Origin: Arenimonas sp049195245
GTDB lineage: Bacteria > Pseudomonadota > Gammaproteobacteria > Xanthomonadales > Xanthomonadaceae
NCBI RefSeq assembly: GCF_049195245.1
Contig: NZ_JBMIRR010000026.1
Span: 124,001 to 188,000, forward strand
Reading direction: 5' to 3'
DNA length: 64,000 bases
The position numbers were made by a program, and so were the translations under genes. Positions within the stretch are counted from its first letter, which is position 1. The number at the start of each line of letters is the position of its first letter. Below, piece after piece: positions 1-8,383 of the stretch. Below the pieces are notes generated by a model that searched no databases, was not told the origin of the DNA, and saw nothing but the letters and a program-made list of their open reading frames with translations.

Positions 1-261
1 CCGACCGAGGCCGACGTGCAGGGCTTCCTGCGCGAGGCCCGCGATGAATTCGGCGATCCGCCCGGCGTGCAGCTCAACGGCCCGATGCCCGCACCGATGG
101 CGCGCCGTGCCGGCAAGGCGCGCGGCCAGGTGCTGCTGGACGCCCGCCAGCGCGCGCCCCTGCACGCCGCGCTGCAACACTGGCTGCCGCGGATTGCCGC
201 GCTGAAATCGGCGCGCAAGGTGCGCTGGTCGCTCGACGTCGATCCCACCGATCTTTACTGA
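1..261 (+). CDS. priA: Primosomal protein N' (PriA helicase), C-terminal end only
   Basis: The reading frame is open from the first base of the window, so the gene begins upstream and only about 86 C-terminal residues are seen. The end, RWSLDVDPTDLY, is the typical PriA C-terminus. The preceding stretch matches the PriA C-terminal domain (GPMPAPMARRAGKARGQVLL, then an R.PL...L..WLP segment). PriA is the DNA helicase that reloads the replisome at stalled forks. The catalytic helicase motifs lie outside the window. The stop is followed 22 bases later by the ndh start codon. Confidence 0.88.
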   Translation, partial: PTEADVQGFLREARDEFGDPPGVQLNGPMPAPMARRAGKARGQVLLDARQRAPLHAALQHWLPRIAALKSARKVRWSLDVDPTDLY

Positions 262-283
262 CTACTTTTTGCGGACCTTCGTC

Positions 284-1549
284 ATGGCGACTCCGAACCC
301 TTCCCTTCCCCACGTTCTGGTGCTCGGCGGCGGCTTCGGCGGCCTCTGGGCCACCCGCGCGCTGGCTTCCGCGCCGGTGCGCATCACCCTGGTGGACCGC
401 ACCAACCACCACCTGTTCCAGCCCCTGCTCTACCAGGTGGCTACCGCGGGCCTGTCGGCGCCCGACATCGCAGCGCCGCTGCGGCACATACTGCGCAAGC
501 AGACCAATGTCACGGTCCGCATGGACGAGGCGCTGTCCATCGACCTTGCCGCGCGGCGCGTGACCCTCGCGGGCGGCACGCTCGACTACGACACCCTGCT
601 GGTCGCCACCGGCGCCACGCACGCCTACTTCGGCAACGACGCCTGGGCCGAACACGCGCCGGGGCTCAAGACGCTGGACGATGCGCTGGCGATCCGAAGC
701 CGCGTGCTGTCGGCGTTCGAGGCCGCCGAGCGCGAAGAAGATCCCGACCTGCGCCAGGCCTGGCTGGAGTTCGTGGTGATCGGCGGGGGGCCGACCGGTG
801 TGGAAATGGCGGGCACGCTGGCCGAGATCGCACGCCATACGCTGCCGCGCGAGTTCCGCCGCGCCGATGTGCGCGGCGCGCGCGTGCACCTGGTCGAGGC
901 TGGCCCGCGCGTGCTGGCTGCGATGCCGCCGGAGCTGTCGGAAAAAACCCGCGTCCAGCTGCAGAAGCTGGGCGTGGAGGTGCATACCGGCCAGCCGGTG
1001 ACCGCCATCGATGCCGAAGGCGTCACGATGGGTCCGGCCCGCATCCGCAGCCGCACCGTGCTGTGGGCGGCCGGCGTCGCGGCCTCGCCCCTGGGACGGC
1101 AGCTGGGCGTGGCGACCGATCGCGCGGGGCGCGTGCCGGTGGCCCCCGACCTCTCGCTGCCCGGCCATCCCGAGGTGTTCGTGCTGGGCGACCTGGCCAG
1201 CGTGGTGCAGGACGGCAAGCCGGTGCCGGGCGTGGCGCCTGCCGCCAAGCAGATGGGCGCGCACGTCGCCGGCGCGATCCGCGCGCGCCTGCGCGGCGCA
1301 ACGCCCAAGCCGTTCCGCTACCGCGACTTCGGCAACCTGGCCACGATCGGCCGCATGGCGGCGGTGGTGGATTTCGGCAGGCTGCGCTTTTCAGGCGTGG
1401 TGGCCTGGTGGTTCTGGCTGGTGGCCCACCTGTTCCTCCTGATCGGATTCCGCAACCGCATCATCGTGCTGGTGAACTGGGGCTGGTCGTACTGGACCTA
1501 CCAGCGGCACGCGCGGATCATCGTCGGGCGCGCGCCGCCGGGCGACTGA
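284..1549 (+). CDS. ndh: Type II NADH dehydrogenase (NDH-2), NAD(P)/FAD-dependent
   Basis: This is a 421-residue single-subunit flavoprotein that oxidises NADH and reduces quinone without pumping protons, at the inner face of the membrane. An N-terminal FAD-binding Rossmann motif (VLVLGGGFGGLWA, about residues 11-23) and a second dinucleotide motif (VVIGGGPTGVEMAG, about 168-181) are present. The FAD-contact motif VFVLGDLA appears about residue 305. The C-terminus is rich in Trp and hydrophobic residues (WWFWLVAHLFLLIGFRNRI) and fits the membrane-anchoring helices of NDH-2. ATG at 284 is preferred over an in-frame TTG at 269 because it sits right before the nucleotide-binding fold; no clear ribosome-binding site is visible. 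A bidirectional terminator follows. Confidence 0.9.
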   Translation: MATPNPSLPHVLVLGGGFGGLWATRALASAPVRITLVDRTNHHLFQPLLYQVATAGLSAPDIAAPLRHILRKQTNVTVRMDEALSIDLAARRVTLAGGTLDYDTLLVATGATHAYFGNDAWAEHAPGLKTLDDALAIRSRVLSAFEAAEREEDPDLRQAWLEFVVIGGGPTGVEMAGTLAEIARHTLPREFRRADVRGARVHLVEAGPRVLAAMPPELSEKTRVQLQKLGVEVHTGQPVTAIDAEGVTMGPARIRSRTVLWAAGVAASPLGRQLGVATDRAGRVPVAPDLSLPGHPEVFVLGDLASVVQDGKPVPGVAPAAKQMGAHVAGAIRARLRGATPKPFRYRDFGNLATIGRMAAVVDFGRLRFSGVVAWWFWLVAHLFLLIGFRNRIIVLVNWGWSYWTYQRHARIIVGRAPPGD

Positions 1550-1560
1550 TCCGCCAACGA

Positions 1561-1585
1561 AAAGGCCCCGCGATGCGGGGCCTTT
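1561..1585. terminator. Bidirectional intrinsic terminator between ndh and rpoH
   Basis: AAAGGCCCCGC, a GAT loop and GCGGGGCCTTT form an 8-bp G+C stem flanked by A and T runs on both sides. It can terminate ndh (+) and rpoH (-), which converge here. Confidence 0.85.
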
Positions 1586-1607
1586 CGATCTCGGCGACGC
1601 GGGCGGA

Positions 1608-2465
<858 letters not shown>

Positions 2466-2487
2466 CGTGTCCTCTTTCATGGGCCGG

Positions 2488-2517
2488 AGTTTAGCACTCG
2501 CACCATTGGAGTACTAA
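2488..2517 (-). promoter_or_regulatory. Sigma-70-like promoter of rpoH
   Basis: On the minus strand TTAGTA (2517-2512), an 18-base spacer and TAAACT (2493-2488) form a plausible -35/-10 pair. The expected start is near 2480, about 15 bases before the ATG. The whole promoter is covered by the CIRCE inverted repeat. Confidence 0.55.
2491..2517. promoter_or_regulatory. CIRCE element (HrcA operator) at the rpoH promoter
   Basis: TTAGCACTC, nine bases, then GAGTACTAA. The CIRCE consensus is TTAGCACTC-N9-GAGTGCTAA, so 17 of 18 arm positions match and the spacer is exactly nine. The element covers the probable -35 to -10 region of rpoH. CIRCE is bound by the HrcA repressor and normally controls groESL or hrcA-grpE-dnaKJ; here it would place rpoH itself under HrcA. 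Confidence 0.88.
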
Positions 2518-2651
2518 ATAGGCCATAAGTTCCCTGTCCGTTCCATTCATGGAACAGCCAGCTCCCCGGCAGTCCGGTTGATCTGGGGGTGGCCTGACCG
2601 GCTTCAAGGGCCGGAACCGGGATGGCCGGGGAGCCGCGCCGGGACGGGCGC

Positions 2652-3413
2652 TCAGGGCAAAACAGCGCCCGGCGCCGCGGGGTCGGGGACCCGCCGGGAC
2701 GCCAGCATCGCCTCGACCTCGGCCCGCGGCGGCAGCGCCCACCGGATCGGCGCCTGCCGGGCGCCCTCCAGCCAGCGGTTGGCCTTGCCGAAGTGGCCGC
2801 AGCCCAGAAAACCCCGGTGCGCCGACAGCGGCGAGGGGTGTGGCGCGCGCAGCATGCAGTGCCGGCGGGCATCCACCAGCTTGCCCTTGGCCTGGGCGTA
2901 GCTGCCCCAGAGCATGAAGACCAGGCCCTCGCGCTCGCGGTCCAGGGCCTGCACCACGGCATCGGTGAAGCCCTCCCAGCCTTTGCCCTGATGCGCGCCG
3001 GCGCGGCCCTCCTCCACCGTCAGCACGGCATTGAGCAGCAGCACGCCCTGTCGCGCCCACGAGACCAGGCAGCCGTGGTCGGCCGGGGCGATGCCCAGGT
3101 CGGCCTTGAGTTCCTTGTAGATGTTCTGCAGCGACGGCGGCACCGGCACGCCCGGCCGCACCGAGAAGCACAGGCCATGGGCCTGCCCGGCCCCGTGGTA
3201 GGGATCCTGGCCCAGCACGACCACCTTCACCTGGTCGAAGGGCGTGGCGTCGAGCGCGGCGAAGATGTCGGGTCCGGGCGGAAAGATGCGCTTGCCGCGC
3301 GCCTTTTCCTCACGCAGGAAGCGGGAGAGTTCCTGCATGTCCGGACGCAACAGATAGTCGCCGACGCGCGCCTTCCATGAAGGCTCGAGCCGGACCCGGG
3401 GATCCGCAGCCAC
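2652..3413 (-). CDS. ung: Uracil-DNA glycosylase, family 1
   Basis: This 253-residue enzyme removes uracil from DNA as the first step of base-excision repair. The water-activating motif VVVLGQDPYHGAGQAHGLCF (catalytic Asp in GQDPYH) is at about residues 65-84. The DNA-intercalating loop HPSPLSAHRGFLGCGHF is near residue 191. The length is slightly above the usual 220-230 because of a short C-terminal extension. The start lies three bases after the stop of the upstream receiver gene, so it is probably translated from the ftsEX transcript. Confidence 0.96.
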   Translation of the reverse strand: MAADPRVRLEPSWKARVGDYLLRPDMQELSRFLREEKARGKRIFPPGPDIFAALDATPFDQVKVVVLGQDPYHGAGQAHGLCFSVRPGVPVPPSLQNIYKELKADLGIAPADHGCLVSWARQGVLLLNAVLTVEEGRAGAHQGKGWEGFTDAVVQALDREREGLVFMLWGSYAQAKGKLVDARRHCMLRAPHPSPLSAHRGFLGCGHFGKANRWLEGARQAPIRWALPPRAEVEAMLASRRVPDPAAPGAVLP

Positions 3414-3416
3414 GCC

Positions 3417-4265
3417 TTACTTGCCGAGCTTCTCGCGCAGCATCCGGCCCACGCGCAGCTGGAACAGCAGCTTGGTGATCAGCAGGCGCTCTTCGATCGG
3501 CTTCTGCACCAGGTCGTTGGCGCCTTCGCGCAGCAGGTCGCTCTGGTTGGCCGGGTTGGCGTCGCCGGTCATCACCAGCACCGGCAGCAGGCCCTTGGCG
3601 TAGCCGAAGTCGTGCCGGATGGAGTGCAGCAGGTCCTTGCCGGTCAGTTCGCCCTTCAGATACACGTCGGTGAGCACGATGTCGGGGCCCGGCACCTTGC
3701 CCTGGGCCTTCATGGTTTCCAGGTGCGCGATCGCGTCCTCGACGCCGGTGGCGTGGGTGACGGTGAGGTTGTGCTTCTCCAGCATGCGCCGCGTGGCCAT
3801 GGCCACGACGCGGCTGTCCTCGACGTACAGCACTTCGCCGCCGGCTTCGGACTCGGGGGCCACGTAGCCCTTGATGAAGGCGGCCAGGGCGTTGAAGCCC
3901 AGCGCCTTGTCGAAATAGTCGGTCACGTCGTCGCTGATCGAGCGGCTTTCCAGCCGCTCCTGCACGTCGCCCGAAACCACGATGATCGGGATGTAGGCCT
4001 GCGGCGTGTGCTCGCGCAGGTAGCGCGCCAGGTCCAGGCCGTCCATGTCGGGCAGGCGCAGCGCGGTGGTGACCAGGTTGACGGCGCCGGCCTGCAGCGC
4101 AGCCTTGGCTTCCTCGCCGGTTTCGCAGCCGACGAACTCCAGGCCCGGCAGCTGCTGGCGCAGCACGCCCTCGATCATCTTGCGCACGACCTTGGAACCA
4201 TCCACGACCATGATGCGCGGGTTGGTGGTGTCGAAGCTGCGGAAGCTGGGGCTGGGGCTGTTCAT
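3417..4265 (-). CDS. Stand-alone dual receiver protein, first receiver lacking its phosphoacceptor
   Basis: This 282-residue protein contains two CheY-like receiver domains (about residues 17-135 and 143-280) and no output domain. In receiver 1 the phosphoacceptor Asp is Ala68 (context NLVTTALRLPDMDG), although Ser98 and Lys120 are kept, so this domain probably cannot be phosphorylated. Receiver 2 is complete: acidic pair E149-D150, phosphoacceptor D200 (DIVLTDVYL), T233 and K255. It lies between ftsX (1-base gap) and ung (3-base gap) in one transcription unit. It could act as a phosphate sink or a protein-binding switch; its partner kinase cannot be told from here. Confidence 0.85.
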   Translation of the reverse strand: MNSPSPSFRSFDTTNPRIMVVDGSKVVRKMIEGVLRQQLPGLEFVGCETGEEAKAALQAGAVNLVTTALRLPDMDGLDLARYLREHTPQAYIPIIVVSGDVQERLESRSISDDVTDYFDKALGFNALAAFIKGYVAPESEAGGEVLYVEDSRVVAMATRRMLEKHNLTVTHATGVEDAIAHLETMKAQGKVPGPDIVLTDVYLKGELTGKDLLHSIRHDFGYAKGLLPVLVMTGDANPANQSDLLREGANDLVQKPIEERLLITKLLFQLRVGRMLREKLGK

Positions 4266-4266
4266 G

Positions 4267-5244
4267 TCACACGTCCACAGGACGGGTCCGACGTAGATGA
4301 TGCCCGGTTGCGAGCCACGCGCCCAGCCACCCCATCGCCGCGGCCCCGGCCAGCAGGGCCAGGCTGCCGCGCCAGCCCGGGCCGGCCAGCGCGAATTCCG
4401 AGCCGTAGCTGGCCACCAGCGCCGACAGGCGGCCCTGCAGCATCAGGCCCGCGACCCAGAGCACCAGCCCCGCCAGCAGGCCCGCGGCCAGGCCGTACCA
4501 GGCGCCCAGGTACAGGAAGGGGCGGCGCACGAAGGCGTCGGTGGCGCCCAGGTGCTGCAGCACGCCGATCTCCTCGCTGCGCGCGCCGATGTCCAGGCGC
4601 ACGGTATTGCCCACCACCAGCAGCACACCCAGGCCCAGCAGGGCGGCCACCACGTGCACCACGCGGTCGCCGAAGGCCAGCCAGGCCGACAGCCGCTGCC
4701 GCCAGACCGCGTCGTGCTGCACGATGTCGGCCTCGGGCAGGGCCCGCAGGTCGGCCGCCAGCGCGTCGCCATCGCCGGTGGGCTGCACGATCAGCACCGT
4801 CGGCAGCGGGTTGTCCTCCAGCACGTCCAGGGCGCCGGCCAGGTCGCTCATGGCGCGGAACTCGGCCAGGCCTTCGTCCGGCGTGCGCACGGTGACCGCG
4901 GCCACGTCGGGGCGATCGCCCAGGCGTGTGGCCAGCGCCTGCGCTGCCGCCACGTCCACATCGGCCTTCAGGAACACACCGATCTCGCGCGATTCGCTGA
5001 CCGAGCCCGAGAAGCGCTCGATGTTGCCCAGGGCCAGGCCCAGGCCCAGCGGCAGGGCCAGCGCGATCGCCATCACGCCGACCGTTAGGCCGGTGGCGAA
5101 GGGCCGCTTGGCCAGGCGGCCTAGGCTGGACACCAGGGAATACAGATGCTGCTCGCGCCAGGCGCGCAGCCGGCTGCCGATGCCGCCCGGCTTGACGCGT
5201 TCCGCGGCGGCGGGTTTGGCGCGGGCCTCGGGCTTGGCGCTCAT
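4267..5244 (-). CDS. ftsX: Cell division ABC transporter-like permease FtsX
   Basis: This 325-residue inner-membrane partner of FtsE regulates septal peptidoglycan hydrolases and divisome assembly. A basic cytoplasmic N-terminus is followed by TM1 (about 55-75), a periplasmic loop of about 100 residues (from NIERFSGSVSESREIGVFL) and three more membrane segments typical of the FtsX/MacB fold. The motif RLDIGARSEEIGVLQHLGATDAFVRRPFL before TM3 is characteristic. The start overlaps the ftsE stop by four bases (ATGA), which indicates translational coupling. Confidence 0.95.
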   Translation of the reverse strand: MSAKPEARAKPAAAERVKPGGIGSRLRAWREQHLYSLVSSLGRLAKRPFATGLTVGVMAIALALPLGLGLALGNIERFSGSVSESREIGVFLKADVDVAAAQALATRLGDRPDVAAVTVRTPDEGLAEFRAMSDLAGALDVLEDNPLPTVLIVQPTGDGDALAADLRALPEADIVQHDAVWRQRLSAWLAFGDRVVHVVAALLGLGVLLVVGNTVRLDIGARSEEIGVLQHLGATDAFVRRPFLYLGAWYGLAAGLLAGLVLWVAGLMLQGRLSALVASYGSEFALAGPGWRGSLALLAGAAAMGWLGAWLATGHHLRRTRPVDV

Positions 5245-5927
5245 GCCGCCAGGTCCTCGGGCGAGATGTCGTCGAGCAGCTTGCCGTGGTCGAGCACCAG
5301 CACGCGGCGCCGCATGCGCTTCACCAACGCCAGGTCGTGGCTGGCCACGATCACGGTGGTGCCCAGCGCCGGCAGCGAGGCGAACAGCTGCATGATTTCG
5401 GCGGCCAGCTGCGGATCGAGATTGCCGGTGGGTTCGTCGGCCACGAGCAGCTGCGGCTGGGCGACGATGGCCCGGGCGATGCCCACGCGCTGCTGCTCGC
5501 CGGTGGACAGCTGCATCGGCAGCGAGCGCTCGCGGTCGCCCAGGCCGACTTTGTCCAGCACCGCGCGCACGCGCTTGCCGACCTCGGCGCCAGGCGTGCC
5601 GGCGATCAACAGCGGCAAGGCCACGTTGTCGAACACGCTGCGGTCGGTGAGCAGGCGATGGTCCTGGAACACCACGCCCACCTGGCGCCGGTGCAGCGGC
5701 ACCTTGCGGCCGCGGACCTTGGCCAGGTTGCGTTCGTTCACCAGCACGGTGCCGCGGCTGGGCCGCTCGGACAGGTGCACCAGGCGCAGCAGGGTCGACT
5801 TGCCGGCGCCGGAATGGCCGGTGACGAACAGCATCTCGCCTTCCTCCACCGCGAAGCTGACCTCGCTCAGCGCCGGCGCGCTGCCCGGATAGGCCTTGGA
5901 CACATTGTCGAAACGGAGAAGGGCCAT
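5241..5927 (-). CDS. ftsE: Cell division ATP-binding protein FtsE
   Basis: This 228-residue ABC ATPase powers FtsX at the septum. Walker A is VTGHSGAGKSTLL, the Q-loop lies in VGVVFQDHRLL, the signature is LSTGEQQRVGIARA and Walker B is LLVADEPTGNLD. The signature has STGEQQ, as FtsE proteins do, rather than SGGQ. The start at 5927 (MALLRFDNVSK) matches family N-termini. A -10-like TAGATT at 5961-5956 (minus) argues against starting at the upstream ATG (5954). It is the first gene of ftsE-ftsX-receiver-ung, so ftsEX-rpoH synteny is kept with two extra genes inserted. Confidence 0.94.
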   Translation of the reverse strand: MALLRFDNVSKAYPGSAPALSEVSFAVEEGEMLFVTGHSGAGKSTLLRLVHLSERPSRGTVLVNERNLAKVRGRKVPLHRRQVGVVFQDHRLLTDRSVFDNVALPLLIAGTPGAEVGKRVRAVLDKVGLGDRERSLPMQLSTGEQQRVGIARAIVAQPQLLVADEPTGNLDPQLAAEIMQLFASLPALGTTVIVASHDLALVKRMRRRVLVLDHGKLLDDISPEDLAA

Positions 5928-5975
5928 GCGGCTCGGCTGGACAGGGGGCCGCATCAATCTAGCAGACCCCTCCGG

Positions 5976-6005
5976 AAAAGCAGGAGGGCCCGGGGGCCCG
6001 CCTGC
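5976..6005 (-). terminator. Intrinsic terminator downstream of rhlB
   Basis: Read on the minus strand, GCAGG and GGGCC pair with GGCCC and CCTGC around a short C/G-rich loop, followed by TTTTCC. The hairpin lies 10 bases after the rhlB stop and in front of ftsE. Confidence 0.65.
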
Positions 6006-6014
6006 GGATCGGGC

Positions 6015-7727
6015 TCAGTGGCCCGTCGGCGGGTTGCGCTTCACCAGCGAGCGCAGGCTGGCCTTGATGCGGCCGAGCAGCGAGGGCTTGTCGCCACCGG
6101 CGGCCGCGGGTGCGGTCGTCGAGGGCGATTCGGACGTGCGCGGCTTGCCGCCGGTTTCCGGCGCGGCACCGTCGCCCACCGGGCGACCGCCACGACGGCG
6201 GCGGCGCTTGCGCGCCGGCGCGTTCGGATCCACCTGCATCGGCGAGGACGGTGCCGGACGCTGCGCAGGCCGGGTCGGATCCACCGGGGCCTCGACCGCC
6301 GGCGGCAGCGCCTCGGCCGCGGGAGCCGGCTTGCGCTCGCGATGCGCGCCGGGGCGCGGACCGCTGCGATCGCGCGAACCCCCGCCCGGACCGCCACGAC
6401 CGCCGCCCGGCGAACCGCCGCCGCTGCGACCGCCGCGTCCACCGCGGCGCTCGTCCTCGGCCGCCTTGGCCTCGCGCACCTCGCGGAAGATGGCGCTGAC
6501 GCTCTCGCCTTCCTCCTCGCCTTCCACCCGCTCGCGCGGGGCGCGCGGCACCGGCACCAGCAGCTCCTTCTCGACCTGGGCCACCGGCAGCTTCTGCTCG
6601 ATGTAGGCCTCGATGTCGGGCAGCGACATGGCATAGCGCTCGCAGGCGAAGCTGATCGCGTCGCCCTCGGCGCCCAGGCGCGCGGTGCGGCCGATGCGGT
6701 GCACGTAGTCCTCGGCGTCGAACGGCAGGTCGTAGTTGTAGACGTGCGACACGCCGTCGATGTGCAGGCCGCGGGCGGCCACGTCGGTGGCCACCAGGAT
6801 GTCCAGCTGGCCCTTCTGGAAGCGCGCCAGCAGCGTCTCGCGCTTCTTCTGCGGCACGTCGCCCGACAGCACGCCGACGCGGAAGCCGGCGCGCTCCAGG
6901 CCGCGCGCCACGCGCTCGACCCAGACCTTGGTGTTGACGAAGACCATCGTGCGATGGCCCTCGCTGCGGGTCAGCAGGCCGATCAGCAGCGGGATCTTTT
7001 CCTCGTCGGCCGGGAAATACACCAGCTGGCGCACCTTGGCCGCGGTGATGAACTCGGTCTCGACGACCAGCTTCTCCGGCTCGTTCATGTGCTCGTAGGC
7101 CAGCTCCAGCACGCGGTGGCTGAGCGTGGCCGAGAACAGCAGGGTCTGGCGCTCGGTGCGGATCGGCATGCGCCGCAGCAGGAAGCGGATGTCCTTGATG
7201 AAGCCCAGGTCGAACATGCGGTCGGCTTCGTCCAGCACGCAGACCTCGCAGGCGTGCAGGGACACGACCTTGCTCTGCTTGACGTAGTCGATCAGGCGGC
7301 CGGGGGTGGCGATGATGACGTCCACGCCCTGCTGCAGCAGCTCGCGCTGCTTGTCGTAGTCCACGCCGCCGTACACCAGGGCGAAACGCAGGCCCAGGTC
7401 GGAGCCGAACTTCACGGCGTCCTTGTGGATCTGGATGGCAAGCTCGCGGGTGGGCGCCAGGATCAGGGCGCGCGGGTCCTCGGGCTTGCGGTCGGCCAGG
7501 GCCGGGCGGGTGAGCAGCCGGTTGATCAGGGCGACCAGGAAGGCCAGGGTCTTGCCGGTGCCGGTCTGGGCCTGGCCGGCGACGTCGCGGCCGGCGAGCG
7601 CCAGCGGCAGGGTCAGGGCCTGGATCGGCGTGCAGCGGGTGAATCCGGCGGCGTCGAGCCCGGCGTGCAGCGCGGGATGCAGCTCGAAGCTGGAAAAAGC
7701 GATATCAGTCAGGGGTTTATCGGACAT
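6015..7727 (-). CDS. rhlB: DEAD-box ATP-dependent RNA helicase RhlB with long disordered tail
   Basis: This 570-residue helicase unwinds structured RNA, typically with the degradosome. Motifs in order: GFTRCTPIQ (Q motif), AQTGTGKT (I), PTREL (Ia), ATPGRLI (Ib), VLDEADRM (II), SATLS (III), VFVNTK (IV), VATDVAARGLHIDGVSHVYNYDLP (V) and VHRIGRTARLG (VI). The C-terminal 160-170 residues are low complexity, with Gly/Arg-rich runs followed by a basic segment (RKRRRRRGGR) and likely bind RNA. The start at 7727 follows an AGAGAG ribosome-binding site. It is divergent from trxA and near rho, as in other Xanthomonads. Confidence 0.93.
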   Translation of the reverse strand: MSDKPLTDIAFSSFELHPALHAGLDAAGFTRCTPIQALTLPLALAGRDVAGQAQTGTGKTLAFLVALINRLLTRPALADRKPEDPRALILAPTRELAIQIHKDAVKFGSDLGLRFALVYGGVDYDKQRELLQQGVDVIIATPGRLIDYVKQSKVVSLHACEVCVLDEADRMFDLGFIKDIRFLLRRMPIRTERQTLLFSATLSHRVLELAYEHMNEPEKLVVETEFITAAKVRQLVYFPADEEKIPLLIGLLTRSEGHRTMVFVNTKVWVERVARGLERAGFRVGVLSGDVPQKKRETLLARFQKGQLDILVATDVAARGLHIDGVSHVYNYDLPFDAEDYVHRIGRTARLGAEGDAISFACERYAMSLPDIEAYIEQKLPVAQVEKELLVPVPRAPRERVEGEEEGESVSAIFREVREAKAAEDERRGGRGGRSGGGSPGGGRGGPGGGSRDRSGPRPGAHRERKPAPAAEALPPAVEAPVDPTRPAQRPAPSSPMQVDPNAPARKRRRRRGGRPVGDGAAPETGGKPRTSESPSTTAPAAAGGDKPSLLGRIKASLRSLVKRNPPTGH

Positions 7728-7898
7728 GGGTCTCTCTGGGTGCGCGTCTCTGCGCTTGCGCGGCCGGCCCGGGGGGTCGCAAACTGGGTGCGTCCGGGGT
7801 TTGCCGCTGGCGGTTGAATAGTCGTCTGCAACGCCCCAGTTTAACCCAATGGCGGCCGCAACCGGCCGCATCCCCCAAGAAAATCAGGAGTTTGAAGC

Positions 7899-8225
7899 AT
7901 GAGCGACCAGGTGCTCCATGTGGGTGACACCGACTTCGATGCCCAGGTGCTCAAGTCCGATACCCCGGTGCTGGTGGATTTCTGGGCCGAGTGGTGCGGC
8001 CCCTGCAAGATGATCGGCCCGATGGTCGATGAACTGGCCGGCACGTACGCGGGCAAGGTCAAGGTGGTCAAGATCAACATCGACCACAATCCGCAGACGC
8101 CGCGCCAGTACGCCGTGCGTGGCATCCCGACCCTGATGCTGTTCAAGGACGGCAAGGTGCACTCGACCCAGGTCGGTGCCGTCGGCAAGGCGCAGCTCGC
8201 GCAGTTCATGGACAAGGCGCTCTGA
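7899..8225 (+). CDS. trxA: Thioredoxin 1
   Basis: This 108-residue cytoplasmic disulfide reductase has the active site WCGPC (VDFWAEWCGPCKMIGP, about residues 27-42) and the cis-proline motif RGIPTLMLF near residue 74. Its length is that of E. coli TrxA. CAGGAG lies eight bases before the ATG. A perfect 9-bp GC hairpin (8234-8253) follows the stop but has no T run, so it may stabilise the 3' end rather than terminate. rho follows 158 bases later. Confidence 0.97.
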   Translation: MSDQVLHVGDTDFDAQVLKSDTPVLVDFWAEWCGPCKMIGPMVDELAGTYAGKVKVVKINIDHNPQTPRQYAVRGIPTLMLFKDGKVHSTQVGAVGKAQLAQFMDKAL

Positions 8226-8383
8226 AGCGCATCGCCCCGGCCCAGGCCGGGGCATGGCCGTCGCCGCGGCTTGTCGCGGCCGGCCCGGCGGTGTTAGCGT
8301 AGCCGCCATCAGGTGCCCCTGGCGCCGATCCTTCTGCAACAACCCCCTTCCTCCCCCACGCTCGCTTTCGCGAGGTGATATCC
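8226..8383 (+). promoter_or_regulatory. trxA-rho intergenic leader with C-rich, G-poor tract
   Basis: After the GC hairpin at 8234-8253, the last 45-50 bases before rho (about 8328-8372) are strongly C-rich and G-poor, with runs CCCCC and CCCCC in a CT-rich context. This is the composition of a Rho-utilisation site. rho is known to be autoregulated through its leader in E. coli, so this tract is a candidate rut site. GAGGTGA five to six bases before GTG 8384 is the ribosome-binding site and decides the start. Confidence 0.4.

Noticed and set aside
5925..5957. Start of ftsE at the upstream ATG (5954) or TTG (5957)
   Set aside because: A -10-like TAGATT overlaps these codons and the extra residues MRPPVQPSR do not fit FtsE N-termini.
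8234..8253. GC hairpin after trxA as an intrinsic terminator
   Set aside because: Stem of 9 bp but loop of two bases and no T tract; at most a 3'-end stabiliser.
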